Below are positions 12,905 through 24,410 of a DNA stretch of 64,000 nucleotides, in pieces. Where the stretch lies: assembly GCA_013397865.1 (NCBI GenBank), contig VZTI01003365.1:248001-312000 (forward strand), given 5' to 3'. A program made the position numbers and the translations under genes. Numbering within the stretch: the first letter of the stretch is position 1; every line of letters begins with the position of its first letter. The notes under the pieces are model-generated. The model saw nothing but the letters and a program-made list of their open reading frames with translations, made no database searches and was not told where the DNA came from. The DNA comes from Struthidea cinerea (lineage: Eukaryota > Chordata > Aves > Passeriformes > Corcoracidae).

Positions 12905-15767
12905 CAGTTCCTTTTGCAGGTTTTGTCTCTAATGACTTACAATGTACAAAGCACTGAGACTATATATACACTGTAGACTGGTTCAGGGGGAATCTCAATT
13001 TATTTTTATGATTTCATGGAAATGTTAAAAAAAACCCCCAAAACTAATGAAGGTAGAATTCTGAAAACATTGAATTAAGAGTCTTTTCTGTCTTCAGTAC
13101 CTTGACATTAATTGCACAGCTTAAATGATACGCAATGTGTTTAAAATAAGTGTTAAGCTAAGAGAAGAAAATCCTAATAAGTCACATGTATTTTTCTGAA
13201 GAACATGTCTTTTTTACTATTTGAAAAAAAGTACCAGTGTTGACTATTTAGTTCTTGAATTTAATGGTAAAATATTGTCTTTTTTTTTTTGAGCCATCAT
13301 GTATAAAAAGCCATCAAAAACTGCATTTACAGTGCTTGATTTATAATAGGTCATTGCATGGCTTTGTTTAGGCTTTCCAATATGCAATGCATTTATGATG
13401 GCAGAAGATAAAACCATTCCTCCTCTGCTGATTTAGGCTATAACATTTGAATGCTGCAGTAACTGGAAAAACTATCCGCTTCTTAGTGGTAATTGTTAGT
13501 AATTTGTTGGACTGCTAAAAATCTTTTCGACATATGCAAAATAGAAGAATAAAATTCTTGTACGCTAATGGTGCAATACTAAAAATATCTAAATATTGTC
13601 AGAGAACTGATTTGGTGGTTAACACAAAAATTTTTCTTTTTCATGAAATGTAAGGTTTTAGCAGTTTAGACATAAATAACACTTGTGGCAATAAAAATGC
13701 ACAGTATTGGAAAGTCCATTGAATATATTTTCATGTAGATGAAATATTATGTGAATTTTTACTTTCAGATTTCTGCTTCTAAAATTGCAATAAATTATTT
13801 TAATATAGGATGATATCTCACAGCCAAAAGTAGAACTTAATCATCAGCCTCAAGAGTGGGGGAAGTGTCTGGTGGAATTAGTCAAAGTCTTCTTAAACAA
13901 GTCATGTAATAAAGAAGTTTACACATTTTATGTCTTTGCTTAAGACATATTTATAAGTACTTCAAATACTGGATATAGGTTTCTGGATATGGGTTGGTTG
14001 TTTGTGTGAGAATGATGAGGGCTGTGCATGGGGTGACTTGTGCAGTTCACATACTAGCACAAGAAGAATGTAGGGGGCAGGCTCAAGATAATAAAAACTG
14101 GTGTATAAAATATGCTATGCAGAAAAACAAAAATACAAATAATATTATTCTTCAACAGGTCTGATATTTTGGGGTATTCCTGTTTTATTGACAAAATTGG
14201 TGTATGTTCTTTTGTTTTTGCCTCATTACACTGTTCGTACAAATAGATGAACAGGTAGAGGGGGATTTAAGTATTTTTCTTGTCTAATCATTGGCATTAT
14301 TTAGTGAATTATACTTTTAAAATTCTGTGAACATTATTAGGCACCAGTCTGGAGACACATTTACTGACAATTGGGAGCTGTAAAGGACATAAATTACCTC
14401 AACAAATCTTTGCCTGGGTAGTGGCATGATAAAAGAAGGCACTGTTTCTCTTCGAATTCTATACTGAATTTTGTGTTCCTTTATTCTTTTATATAGAAAA
14501 AAATTAGAAAAATTAAAATTGGAGCCATGTATTTAGTCTTTTGTTTTTCTAGGATCACATCTTGAGAGTTGTCGTAGATATGTACAGATCCGTTGTAGCA
14601 TTATCTTTTTGTTGAAATACATAAGTGTTCTCTTTTTACCTTGAGTACCATAGAAAACAATGAAGTTTTTGTAAGAATCTGAGGTAAAGTTTTTACTGCT
14701 GAGGACAAAAATTGTGATTATTAAGAAAGTTCATTAAAAACCACTTTTTTCGTCTTATGCTTTTCAAAGGTTGCAGGCGTAAATTTGAGTTGAGAATATT
14801 CTCAGTAATTATAATGTAATAAGTGTAACAATACTGCAAGCAGTCACCTGCTTTTGAAAATTTTAATATGTGAAAAGAAAGGAAGATAAGGAAAAAAGGG
14901 AGTTGAAAAGTATTACAAGAGCTCTTGGATGCTGCACAGTAAGAGGTATATAATTATTATAAATGAGAGGGAAATAGATTTTTATTGTTACTGTAAAGAT
15001 AATAAATTTAAGTAACCCAGTTTAAAAATAATGTGACTTGTCTTAACAAAAATATTATATTTATGGATTTGCGGTGCTTTTCTAATGGGAAAATCTTTTC
15101 ATTTGGCCCTTCTTTGCATCATCAGATATATTGTCTGTCAGTAAAAGTCATTCGAATGGTAACTCCTACTGAGGAAGAAAATAGATGCATATTTTGTGGA
15201 GAAATAGTAAAAGGGTCAAAGGTATTTCTTGAAATGTTATGGCAATTTTGCTTTTACACTTGCTATGTACTCTTCTGTTTAAAATTACATACTTGTAAGT
15301 GGAGATGTAAGTAATCCATTTTAAGACTGTGAGAGCCTGTTATGATTCTCTAGTTTGATCTTTTGAATAACACAGTCCTTTGAATTTCACTGAGTAATTT
15401 TTCACATTCTGATGGAGCTTCTCTTATCTTATAGAAAGAAACTCGTTGTAGTCTAAAAAGATTTAAAGTGATGGAAAATCCATTGTTCTCTGTTTTACTG
15501 AGTAGGTATCTGGGGTTAAAACAGTGCTCCTATCTCATCTGAATTTATTTAGCTTCTACTTTCATCCTGTGCAACTTGTTATACCTTTGTCTGCTAAACT
15601 CAGTGTCTTGTCAGAAATTTTCTGTTCATATTTATGCTGTCTTCCTCCTTGTACCACTTGTCCTGTATCATCTTTAACAAGTTTCAGCTATAAAATTACT
15701 GCTATTAAACGACCAAGCTAAGTTATATAGATTAAAATACTTAAATTTCTCACGGTAATTCAGACTT
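12905..15767. other. Unique AT-rich noncoding DNA
   Basis: No repeat family, gene or RNA is recognised. Open frames are short and lack domains, including one of 93 codons at 15033-15314. Confidence 0.55.
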
Positions 15768-16080
15768 CCCAGATCCAGAATAACTTTTTAAGCTCTTCAC
15801 AGAACTCATTTTGCTTTTTCTGATTCCATTTGAAAGTGAGACATGAGAGCTATTTCCCCATAACGGTCTCAGCAATGTAAAGAACAGGGTAAATAAAAAT
15901 TCCAGTTCAAACATACACATCCTACATATATGTTCAGGGATTTCTATTTTTTTCTTCATGATTTGATTCTGGGAATTCTAGCTTATTGATCTCAAGGTCT
16001 TTCCTGAGAATGATTTTCCTTCTCTCTGTATTGGAGAAAGATGGATTCCATGGGTGAACTGTTAGACAGATAAGAAAATG
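15768..16080 (-). repeat. Left arm of a long inverted repeat
   Basis: The reverse complement of this segment matches 17039-17350 with about three differences that I can count: one substitution near the inner end, a one-base indel and one substitution near the outer end. That is roughly 99% identity over about 312 bp. Its sequence is not CR1 and I do not recognise it as a transposon; no terminal inverted repeats are visible. An open frame of 58 residues beginning MKKKIEIPEH is therefore present in both arms, which is duplication and not evidence for a gene. The inner end abuts the CR1 fragment exactly. Confidence 0.95.
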
Positions 16081-17038
16081 ATTGGATGTTGCATCCGGAG
16101 GGTAGTGATCAATGGCTCAGATTCCTAACGGAGGTCACTGACAAGTGGTGTCCCTCAGGGACCTATAATGGGACCAGTGCTAATTAATATCTTTATAAAG
16201 GACATAGATGAAGGGATTGAGTGCAACCTCAACAAATTTGCAGATGACACCAGCAGAGCAGTGTTGTTGACACACCTGAAGGACAGGATGCCATCCAGAG
16301 GGACCTGGACACTCTCAAGGAGTGGGTCCATGGGAATCTCATTGTTTAACAAGACCAAGTGCAAGGTTCTGCACCTGGGTTGAGGCAACCCGGGGTATCA
16401 ACACAGGCTGGGGGATGAACAGATAGAGGTGGCCCTGCTGAGAAGAACTTGGGGGTACTGATGGATGAGAAGGTATACATGACCCAGCAATGTGTGCTCA
16501 CAGCCCAGAAAACCAGTACTGTCCCGGACTGCATCCAAAGCAGCGTGGCCAGCAGGATGAGGGAGGGGTTTCTGCCCCTCTGCTCTGGTGCGACCCCACC
16601 TGCAGTGCTGCATCCAGCTCTGGGGTCCCTGGCACAGGAAGGAGCGAGTCCACAGGAGGGACACCAAGTTGTTTAGAGGAATGGAGCACCTCTCCTATGA
16701 GGAAAAGCTGAGAGAACTGGGTTTGTTCAGCCTGGAAAAGAGATGGCTTTGGGATGACTATATAGCAGCCATCCAGTTCCTGAGGGGAGCCTACAAGAAA
16801 GATGGGATAGACTATTTACAAGAGCATGTAGTGACAGGAAAACGGGGAATGGTTTCAAACTGAAAAAGCACAGGTTAAATTCAATTTTAGGAAGAAATTC
16901 TTTTCTGTGAGGGTGATGAGACACTGGAACATGTTGCCCAGAGAGGTTGTGGATGCCTTGTCCCTGGAAGTGTTCAAGGTCAGGGTGGATGGAGCTCTGA
17001 GCAATCTGTGGAAGCAGTCTAGTAGAAGGTGTCACTGC
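16081..17038 (+). mobile_element. CR1 LINE fragment (ORF2 3' part and 3' region)
   Basis: This is an old, 5'-truncated copy of a chicken-repeat-1 non-LTR retrotransposon. The sequence around 16140-16255 translates to the reverse-transcriptase core region (MGPVLINIFIKDIDEG) and includes the catalytic FADD box at 16237-16248. Further on, 16700-16790 encodes the typical C-terminal CR1 stretch with LRELGLFSLEKR. The frame is broken repeatedly by stops and shifts, so no functional enzyme is made. The homology begins exactly where the left inverted arm ends and stops, inside the CR1 3' region (GAAGGTGTCACTGCC), where the right arm begins. The end of the same element resumes at about 17345. Confidence 0.95.
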
Positions 17039-17350
17039 CATTTTCTTATCTGTCTAACAGTCCACCCATGGAATCCATCTTTCTCCAATACAGAGAGAAG
17101 GAAAATCATTCTCAGGAAAGACCTTGAGATCAATAAGCTAGAATTCCCAGAATCAAATCATGAAGAAAAAAATAGAAATCCCTGAACATATATGTAGGAT
17201 GTGTATGTTTGAACTGGAATTTTTATTTACCCTGTTCTTTACATTGCTGAGACCGTTATGGGGAAATAGCTCTCATGTCTCACTTTCAAATGGAATCAGA
17301 AAAAGCAAAATGAGTTCTGTGAAGAGCTTAAAAATTATTCTGGAACTGGG
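17039..17350 (+). repeat. Right arm of a long inverted repeat, inside the CR1 3' end
   Basis: This is a near-identical inverted copy of 15768-16080. It interrupts the CR1 3' region: CR1 sequence leads up to it and resumes as CTGGAACTGGGTGATC immediately after. The outer edge shares about 16 bases with one mismatch with the corresponding edge of the left arm (TTATTCTGG.CTGGG), so the switch point lies in microhomology. The arms can pair to form a hairpin with a loop of about 958 bp. Confidence 0.95.
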
Positions 17351-17408
17351 TGATCTTTAAGGTCCCTTCCACCTCCAACCATTCAATTATTTATGATTCT
17401 ATGATTCC
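17342..17408 (+). mobile_element. CR1 3' terminus
   Basis: GGAACTGGGTGATCTTTAAGGTCCC followed by CCTCCAACCATTC and then ATGATTCTATGATTCC is the standard CR1 3' end with its octamer repeats. It completes the element that starts at 16081. CR1 copies normally lack target-site duplications, and none is seen. Confidence 0.92.
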
Positions 17409-17469
17409 AAAATTCAGGCATCCATCAGAAAATCTGTGATGTGTGTTCCTTCTTCCTCATTCTAAGATA

Positions 17470-18085
17470 TTAAAATGTATTATTTTGAAAATCTGCTTTA
17501 CTCTGTAATGCAGGTATATGTGTAACAATGTCTACTCCTTATGAGTATTCATCATTCCACCATTTTTTTTATCAACTGCAAATATTTGCTAGCATGAATG
17601 TGCAAATTCTGGAATAATGAATATTATATAGATCAAGATCTTTGCACAAGCCCACTAAAAATTTCTTTTTGCATCATGGTTCCCAATTAACAGCTGTTTT
17701 CTGAGATTAGCCAGTGAGCAAGTTTTTGAAAGGATTATTATGTGCTACAGGGAATTTTGTGTAGTGCTTATTTTTAATCTGAGTGTTTTGCAGACAACTG
17801 TCCTTACAGAAGTCATATTATGTCAACAACCTTTCCTCTATGAACTGAACTTGTCGCCTCATCAAAAGTTCTGATGAGATCTGTTTTCCATAAAACTGTG
17901 CTGATTGGCACTAATTATGCCCCCATCCTTTATTTCTTTAGTAGTTTTATGTTGCATCAGCTTTTCTGCGACTTTCCTGAGAACGGAAGTTCATCTAAGC
18001 AGACTATAATTATTTGGATCATCTCACCTACCCTTTACAAAATATCTACAAGACAATTATAGGTCTTTTTCCTTTCCATTATGTT
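17470..18085 (-). mobile_element. Ancient L3/CR1-like LINE remnant (ORF2)
   Basis: The minus strand resembles the deeply diverged L3/CR1-type ORF2 retained across amniotes. The best blocks on the plus strand are near 17575-17600 (ACTGCAAATATTTGCTAGC-like), near 17690-17735, near 17895-17945 (CATAAAACTGTGCTGATTGG followed by CACTAATTAT) and near 18000-18045 (ATAATTATTTGGATCATCTC followed by ACCTACCCTTTACAAAAT). Their order matches an antisense ORF2 copy. Divergence is high, the reading frame is lost and both ends are vague. It is much older than the neighbouring CR1. Confidence 0.6.
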
Positions 18086-20894
18086 TTACAAATATAGCCT
18101 AAGATCTCCATACAGAATGGAAAGTACACTTTTGTGTAGTATGTCCTTAAAAAGGACTCAGATTGCAGGCCATGGAGCAGCCTGTCCGACACCGGGCAGA
18201 ACACCTGCAATATATCTGCAAAGGCTGAATATCACTTACTTTTCTCATGACAGAGTGCATGCTGATGATGCTACTGGAAAGGTTACAGCCTCCTTAAACT
18301 CTTCTCTGCTCCATTAAGTTGTTCCATATCTCAGATAGTCTCTTTCAGTGGTGTGTTTGCAAAGCCTCTGTCATAGTTCAGTATCACTGCCTTGTCCGGT
18401 ATGGCAGGACATCACAGAATGCATGTCCCAGAGACACCATGAATATGGATCAAGATCACTACACAGCATGTGTTGCTTTCAATGATGATGGTTCAGACAG
18501 ATTTATTTGTATTTAGAAAATAGAATATTTATAATTATGGATCTATAGTTCTCAATCTCATGATCTTTATGTAGTTATAATCTCAGGGCCAGATGCTTGA
18601 CCAGGCTAAAGCAGTGTCAACAGGCAATGCTCTTTTAAATGCTGTGATGTCACTATGACTTCTACAGCAGCTGAGCTGTAGACATCTTTATTCTGAAATG
18701 GCATTAACACAGTATGTTGCTTTTACTTCTGTAGAATATTTACAAGAGTGGCACGGCATTACCAAAAACCTTTCTGATGTCTTTATGTATTTAGTATGCA
18801 TTTGGACTATTTCCAATTTTTTTTCAGATTAATACATCAAAAGGTTCCCTGTGAAGTCATACCAAAGAATAAAACCCAGAAAAATAGCACAATCAGAAAA
18901 AGAACACTTGGGGAAAAAAAAAAATCTAATATTTTCAAGCCTGCTCTTGCCCTTTCAGAGGTGCACTTTTAGGAAAAAAAGCTTAATTTTTCCACTTTAA
19001 AAATCCCTGTCTTCTCTTGTGCAATAAATGAGGTTGGCAAATACAAAGAAAGTAGCTGTGATTTGTAGTGTTATTCTACTAGCTAATCGACACACATTTT
19101 GTGGCCATTTTGATCTTGGAAAATAATTGGAGGACTGAGTGTTTTTGAAATGTGCCAGCAAAAAATAGTATGTTGGAAGTCCTTTTATTTTGAGGTGGCA
19201 CTGCAATCCATCAAGCATCAGCAAAACTCTAGAGGGATTGAAAATACAGTACAATAACCCTGGTTGCTGTGTGGAAGAAAAAAGTGTAAACAAAATCTAT
19301 TTGATTATACATATTTATAAAAAGTGTATTAAAATGTATAAGAAGCATAAATAAATTTTGGAGAAAGTAAAATATGATCTGCATACTATGCCACAGTTGA
19401 GGATTCATAGCAGATGTCACCTTGAGCAGCTGCTAACAAATGTTCATGCACATGTACATGTACAAAGCCTAATCAAGATATTTTTTCAGACAAAAACACT
19501 GCCAATTAAAACTTTTCTTTGCAGTTATATGAAATAACATGGAATAGCTTATATTTTTTTATGTAGTTCACACTGCACTGCAAGGAGTCTATGAAACATT
19601 TCTGATCCAGAATTCTCTGAAGGAGATTTTGTCTTAGGAAATTTCTAATGCCTATTGCTATTAGGAATCAAGCAGATTAGTTTCTTTGAATGTTTATGTA
19701 AGACTTCTTCCAAGAAGCAAAAAAAAAAAAAAAAAACCAAATAAAAAAATAAAAAACCTCCCACTTATTCTGGAGGCAATATATCTGGGTTTGATTCCAT
19801 GACCTGGGAAAGGCTCAGATATTGTGTTTTCAAAAATGGTACTGCAATTGGTTTGCAAGTTCCTCAAAATAGGTTTGAGGTCTTTTTTTTAAAAGCTATT
19901 TCACCAAATATTAATTTAGTATTTTTTAGTATATAATTGTCATATTTTTTGTGTGAATATAATTGTCTGGTCTTGAACAGCATTGACTTATGTTTGACTT
20001 ACCTGTGATCTGTAAAGAACATAGGTGTTATCTGTGTATTATATTAGTATCTGTGAAAAGCATATCTGTGATCTGTGATCTGGGTCAAAGTAACTTGAAG
20101 ATTAGTTAAGACTGATAAATTTGAAGCGTAATGACTCTCCTTCCAAGGTATTAAAATTTGTGATTAAAGAATCCTGCTCAGTTTCCTGAATCTGAGACAC
20201 AAATTTTCTTTAGCCTATTCATTATAAAACATCATAACACATTTGATGGAGAAATTCAGTTTCTAAATTATAAAATGCCTAAAAGTCCTTGAATTTCACC
20301 TTTTTAAAAGTAAGTGTATTACACTGGTCAGTCTTTAGAGAAGTTCTAATTAACTCCCACCTTTAGCTGAGACCTACTTGCAGTTACTCTGTTTATAGGT
20401 TATGTTTGCCTACTTCCACCTAGAATGAGTCTGTACTTAGTAGTGCTTATTTGTGGCCGAGGCTGTTGTGAATCCTTAGTAGTAGACCTCAGTGTGGTGT
20501 CTGACTTCCTGTAAGAGTGCTTTGCATTTCAATGGACAGTTTCATGTTTTGAAGACAACTATTTAACCTGGAAAGGCAAACACAGTCTCATCCTGGATTC
20601 ATCACCTGAAACTCTGCCTCTCCTTTCTCCATGGAAACTGCATGCCATAAAAAAATCTGCTTTTATATCAGTACTATTAACATATTATCTTTTAATTATA
20701 ATCTTATGACGATGATAGAGATTTGTCTGCAAATAGCATCAAAGAACCATGTGTTCATATGGTGATGAGGTGATGAGGTGATCTATGAATTTTGGGAGGC
20801 TTTTTGAGAGGCTTTTTTTTTTTGTAACCTTGGTTTTACTCTGCTTTCTTTTACTATTTTTTCATTTGATTGTGCTGCAAATTTTGGGGTTTAT
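18086..20894. other. Noncoding DNA with an A-rich tract
   Basis: No gene is seen. It contains an A-rich tract at about 19718-19758, degenerate ATCTGTG repeats between about 20005 and 20085, and a doubled GGTGATGA unit near 20760-20780. The block at 18080-18520 is a little richer in GC but matches nothing I know. Confidence 0.55.
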
Positions 20895-21149
20895 TTTCCT
20901 GGTATTGGCTAGGATAGAGCTAATTTTCTTCTTAACAGCTGGTACAGTCTGTAGTTTGGATTTTACTTGAGAATAATGTTAATAACACACTGGTGTTGAG
21001 GCTGTTGCTGTGTAGCCCTTACTCTAAATGGAGGACTTTTCAGTTTCCCAGTGAATAGCCAGCACAGCTGACCCAGACTGTCCAAAGAGTTATTCTACAT
21101 CATGGAATGTCGTTTCCAAGATATAAAATGAGGGTAGGGCAGGTAGGAC
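20895..21149 (+). mobile_element. ERV LTR, 5' (U3) half, sense orientation
   Basis: This matches, with ordinary decay, the start of a very common avian ERV LTR that begins TGTCCTGGTTTCAGCTGGG. Visible landmarks are GGATAGAGCTAATTTTC, ACAGCTGGTACAG, TAATGTTAATAACACACTGG, GACTTTTCAG, CAGCTGACCCAGACTG and a TATA-like ATATAAAA at about 21121-21128. Homology stops shortly after the TATA box, where the next block begins in the opposite orientation. There are no coding regions; only the LTR is left. Confidence 0.75.
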
Positions 21150-21485
21150 TATCATGGCTTAACCCCAGCAGGCAGCTAAGTACCACGCAGCTACTCACTC
21201 ACTCTCCCCAGCAGAATGAGGAGGAGAATCAGAAAAAGGTAAAATTCGTTGGTTGAGGTAAAGACAGTTTAATAATTGAAACAAAAATGTGCTACTACCA
21301 TTACTCCTACTGCTGATGATAATAATGATGATGATGATGATGATGATGATGAAAATGAGAGAGGGAGAGAACAATAAACCCCCCAAAACACAAGTGATAC
21401 ACAAAGTAATTTCTCACCACCCACTGACCGATGCCCAGCTCAGCCCCAAGCCATCAGCCCCTCCCAACCAACTTCTGCCAGCACA
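21150..21485 (-). mobile_element. ERV LTR, 3' (R-U5) half, inverted
   Basis: Read on the plus strand this begins TATCATGGCTTAACCCCAGC and continues with TAAGTACCACGCAGC, CTCACTCACTCTCCCC and GGTTGAGGTAAAGACAG. That is the reverse complement of the 3' end of the same LTR family whose 5' half precedes it. It runs back to the region just downstream of the expected TATA box (CTCAGCCCCAAGCCATCAGC at about 21436-21460). The two halves together make nearly one whole LTR with the second half flipped. A (GAT)n run lies inside it. Confidence 0.72.
21315..21352. repeat. (GAT)n microsatellite
   Basis: About nine GAT/AAT units stand in a row inside the inverted LTR half. LTRs of this family carry an ATT/ATC-rich stretch at this place, so it is an expansion of a native segment. 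It is likely to vary in length between individuals. Confidence 0.85.
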
Positions 21486-23661
21486 ACAGAAAATTCACCA
21501 TGGGTTAAGTATTGTATGTCAATGCAGAAAAGAGACAGAAGACTCTTGTATATTTTCCGTTCTTTTCTGTAAGACTAATTTCTCTTAAGTAGACTATTTT
21601 TTTTTAAGTCTCATTTATTTTCATTAGTGGCGGTTGGAAAAACTGATAAAAAGCTTCATTAACAAAACTAATGGTATAAAAATTGCCCACAAAAGATTAA
21701 AAAGAAGGCCTATAAGTGGACTAATTTCCATAAACTACCGTGCTCATATATTTTAAAATAATTAGTCCAGTTTTTATAGTTATAGTTTTTGAAGAGCAAA
21801 AAGATTTGTATGTTTACTTTTTTATTGATAAAAATTAGGAGTGCTTTTCCTCCCTATTTTCCTTTCTGTAGAAACCCAGTGTTTAGAAAGTATTTCAGAG
21901 ATTTGACAGCACTATGACATAATAGGTGTGGAGGAATTGAAACCTAATTAGTTAACATAACATGTTTTTTTCCTTATTCAGTTTTCAGTAATATCTGCTT
22001 AACAATTTCAGAGGAAAGGCAAAGACTAATTTGGCTTCATATCTAAGGACAGGAAAACATATCAGACAGTTTTGAGGGAAGAGGAGAGTAAAACCATTAT
22101 GAAATTAAAAAAAGGACAGATTGCAAATTGTTGAGGAAAATGGTTGATAAACAGGCAGTTTTTTCACTGATACAAATTTAAGGAATTTTTTTCCTTTTAT
22201 TCCTTCCCACATTTTATTATTTGGGATCAGTTTCTAGCTGTTGGAATGTGGTTTATCATATTTCATTATATTTTTGTGTCATAATTTCAGTTATTTTCAC
22301 TTTTGGGAGGTAAAAAGGGGACGTGCATGGAAAGCAGGAGAAACACCCTCAATGCTCATTTTCAGTGAGAGGTCTTTATTCCTGAGCTCATCTGGGATTC
22401 AGTTTCTGAAGAAAATTTACAGGAATGGATGGAGACTTGTTACTTCTACTGCATCTTGTGTGGAATTGAGAGGACTTCAGCTGCCTTTAGTTTTTTATGT
22501 TCACTGGAAAGCAGGGGCAAAGAGAAAGGACAGTCATGTCAGGGCAGGACTCCTCTTTTACAGGGTGTCTTCCCATTTTTCAGCTTTTGAGATGTAATTG
22601 CTCAAATATGAAATTGCCTCATGCGTATGCAACTTAATGACTTGAAAATGTTATAGTTCCAAATAGTTGTGGTACCAAGAAAAGTGTAAGTTTTTTCTTT
22701 GCCTGTTTTTCTTTGATTTTAATAAGATGACAAACATCAATTTTTATTTCTTTTTCTGAGAGACAAGAATACTGCTATTTTTAACAAACAAGAAAAAATG
22801 GAAGGATTAGAATGAGCTTCTTGAGGAACAATCACAAACCTCAGCAACTCTTTCTACAATGGTATTTCTCACTTTGTTCATTCTTAATATAAATACAGAA
22901 CAACATCTATTTTGAGGAAATGCACATATAACAATAATTTTCAAATATAACAGCAATAATACTGCCAAAAATGCTACACCACTGCACATTTATCTCTCAT
23001 TTTTCTCTGCCTTAGGTCAAGGTGATTAGAGAAACACATGGGGTAGCTGTTAGTTGCATGGCTTAGAGTATACTCAGCGTAAGAATCAAAAAGTATGGAA
23101 AGGCTAAAATTATGTTTAATTTGCTTCCCCCTGAACAAATATTTCTATAATACATGCATGTAATTTCCTCTTAAGAAACTGAAATCCAGAGAAGTGGTGG
23201 ACTTATGAGGCTAATGATAATTCATGTCTTAAATACCTGTCTTTTTTATGGGTCACCTTTTCATGCAGAAAACATGTACTCTTTGTTTTCAGTCTGTACT
23301 TAAAGAGTTGTGTGTGCTGTGCTGCTATCAAGTAAATGGTCTACTAAATGTCAAATCCAGGATACATTATAATCCACAATTACATTCAAAATTTTCAATT
23401 CCATGTAGGTTTGTGCAGATCTCCAGAAAAAAAAAATGGCCAACCCTACCATATTGCAATTCATGTTATTGAATTACGAAGACTAGTATTCAGGCATTTG
23501 GAAAGGGAAGCCATTACTTATTTTCCTTTTGTGAAGGTAATGCTACACAGAATGTGATTAAATGGTTATACCCAACTTTTACATCAGGACCATTGTTACA
23601 TTAAGTACGCAAAGTGCACTTTGCGGTCTAAAACAGAGCCATGTTATTTCTGCTTGTGGCA
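21486..23661. other. Unique AT-rich noncoding DNA
   Basis: Nothing is recognised. The longest open frame (plus, 22241-22597, 118 codons) has no domain and no coding-like composition. Confidence 0.55.
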
Positions 23662-23669
23662 TAACTTAT
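23662..23669. repeat. Candidate target-site duplication, left copy
   Basis: TAACTTAT here is repeated exactly at 24030-24037, directly flanking the LTR-like block. Eight bases is longer than the usual 4-6 for vertebrate ERVs, so part of the match may be LTR sequence or chance. Confidence 0.55.
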
Positions 23670-24029
23670 TGTGGGGATCAGTGAACGTGCCTTTGTGTAG
23701 GGGCGACCAGAAACACTCCCCTGGTATGCTCTGTTCCTTGGTATGGTCTGTCCCGGTTTGAATCTCCCGGTTGGCTGTAAGCCTCTCACTCCTCCCCGGC
23801 ATTCCCCCATTGGTCCACATTCCCTAATCCCACCTTTCCCCCGGCCCGTGTAAACTCGGGATCGGGTTTCAGATTTGCTTTGGAGTTCGGCTGTAAGCAT
23901 GGAGTAAATCATCAAGGAGGATGAAAAGCGAGTCTCCTTCCTGCCTCTTTGCCACCTGACTGTAATACCGAAAATGCCCCAGGTTCTTTGGGCTTGCGGA
24001 ACCCACGGAACCGGGCTAAAATACAGTAT
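23670..24029 (+). mobile_element. GC- and CpG-rich solo LTR
   Basis: A ~360-bp block of clearly higher GC and CpG than its flanks begins TGTGGGGATC. It carries an inverted CCAAT box (ATTGG at 23809-23813) and a degenerate polyadenylation signal AGTAAA at 23903-23908, followed by a GC-rich U5-like stretch; all are in plus-strand LTR order. An exact 8-bp direct repeat flanks it. The 3' end reads ATACAGTAT and not a canonical CA, so the end is either mutated or misplaced by a couple of bases. High CpG content suggests it is younger than most repeats here. No internal retroviral sequence adjoins it, hence 'solo'. The minus-strand open frame across it (151 codons, 23628-24083) is taken as incidental. 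Confidence 0.65.
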
Positions 24030-24037
24030 TAACTTAT
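24030..24037. repeat. Candidate target-site duplication, right copy
   Basis: TAACTTAT is identical to 23662-23669 and is the right flank of the solo LTR. Confidence 0.55.
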
Positions 24038-24103
24038 TTGTTACACATTTTGCACTGGATATGCGTTTGATATGCATTTGCATATTATACGTGTGACATT
24101 GTC

Positions 24104-24267
24104 ATGGGCTGACCAAGGGAGGTGGTGGAGTCACCATTCCCAGAAGTTTCCCAAGAAATGACTGGGCGTGGGTTGTGATTTGGTGGGCATGGGGATGCTG
24201 CCAGTCAAAGGCTGGACTCAATGATCTTGGAGATCTTTTCCAACCTAACTGATTCTGTGGTTTTCCA
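24104..24267 (+). mobile_element. CR1 LINE 3' end
   Basis: The sequence runs GGGAGGTGGTGGAGTCACC, GAAATGACTGG, GTCAAAGGCTGGACTC, ATGATCTTGGAGATCTTTTC, CAACCTAACTGATTCTGTGG. This is the CR1 3' region on the plus strand, severely 5'-truncated, ending in degenerate octamers. It lies only about 70 bp from the solo LTR. Confidence 0.9.
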
Positions 24268-24410
24268 GTCTCTGCATAGAGTAATAGCAATGTCCTCTTG
24301 AAGGCTGCCTTTATAAACACAAAATTTTCTTGTCATATAGAAAAATTAATATTTCTGCTTAGCCATAATAAGGACACCATTTTTTCCCTGATAAACTTTC
24401 ATTTGCAAGC

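Noticed and set aside
15750..17360. Two identical 58-residue open frames (MKKKIEIPEH...) on opposite strands, suggesting a duplicated small gene
   Set aside because: They lie wholly in the two inverted arms, so identity is explained by the duplication. No promoter, Kozak-like context or family match supports a protein.
23628..24083. 151-codon minus-strand frame
   Set aside because: Antisense to the CpG-rich solo LTR; GC-rich repeats give long chance frames.
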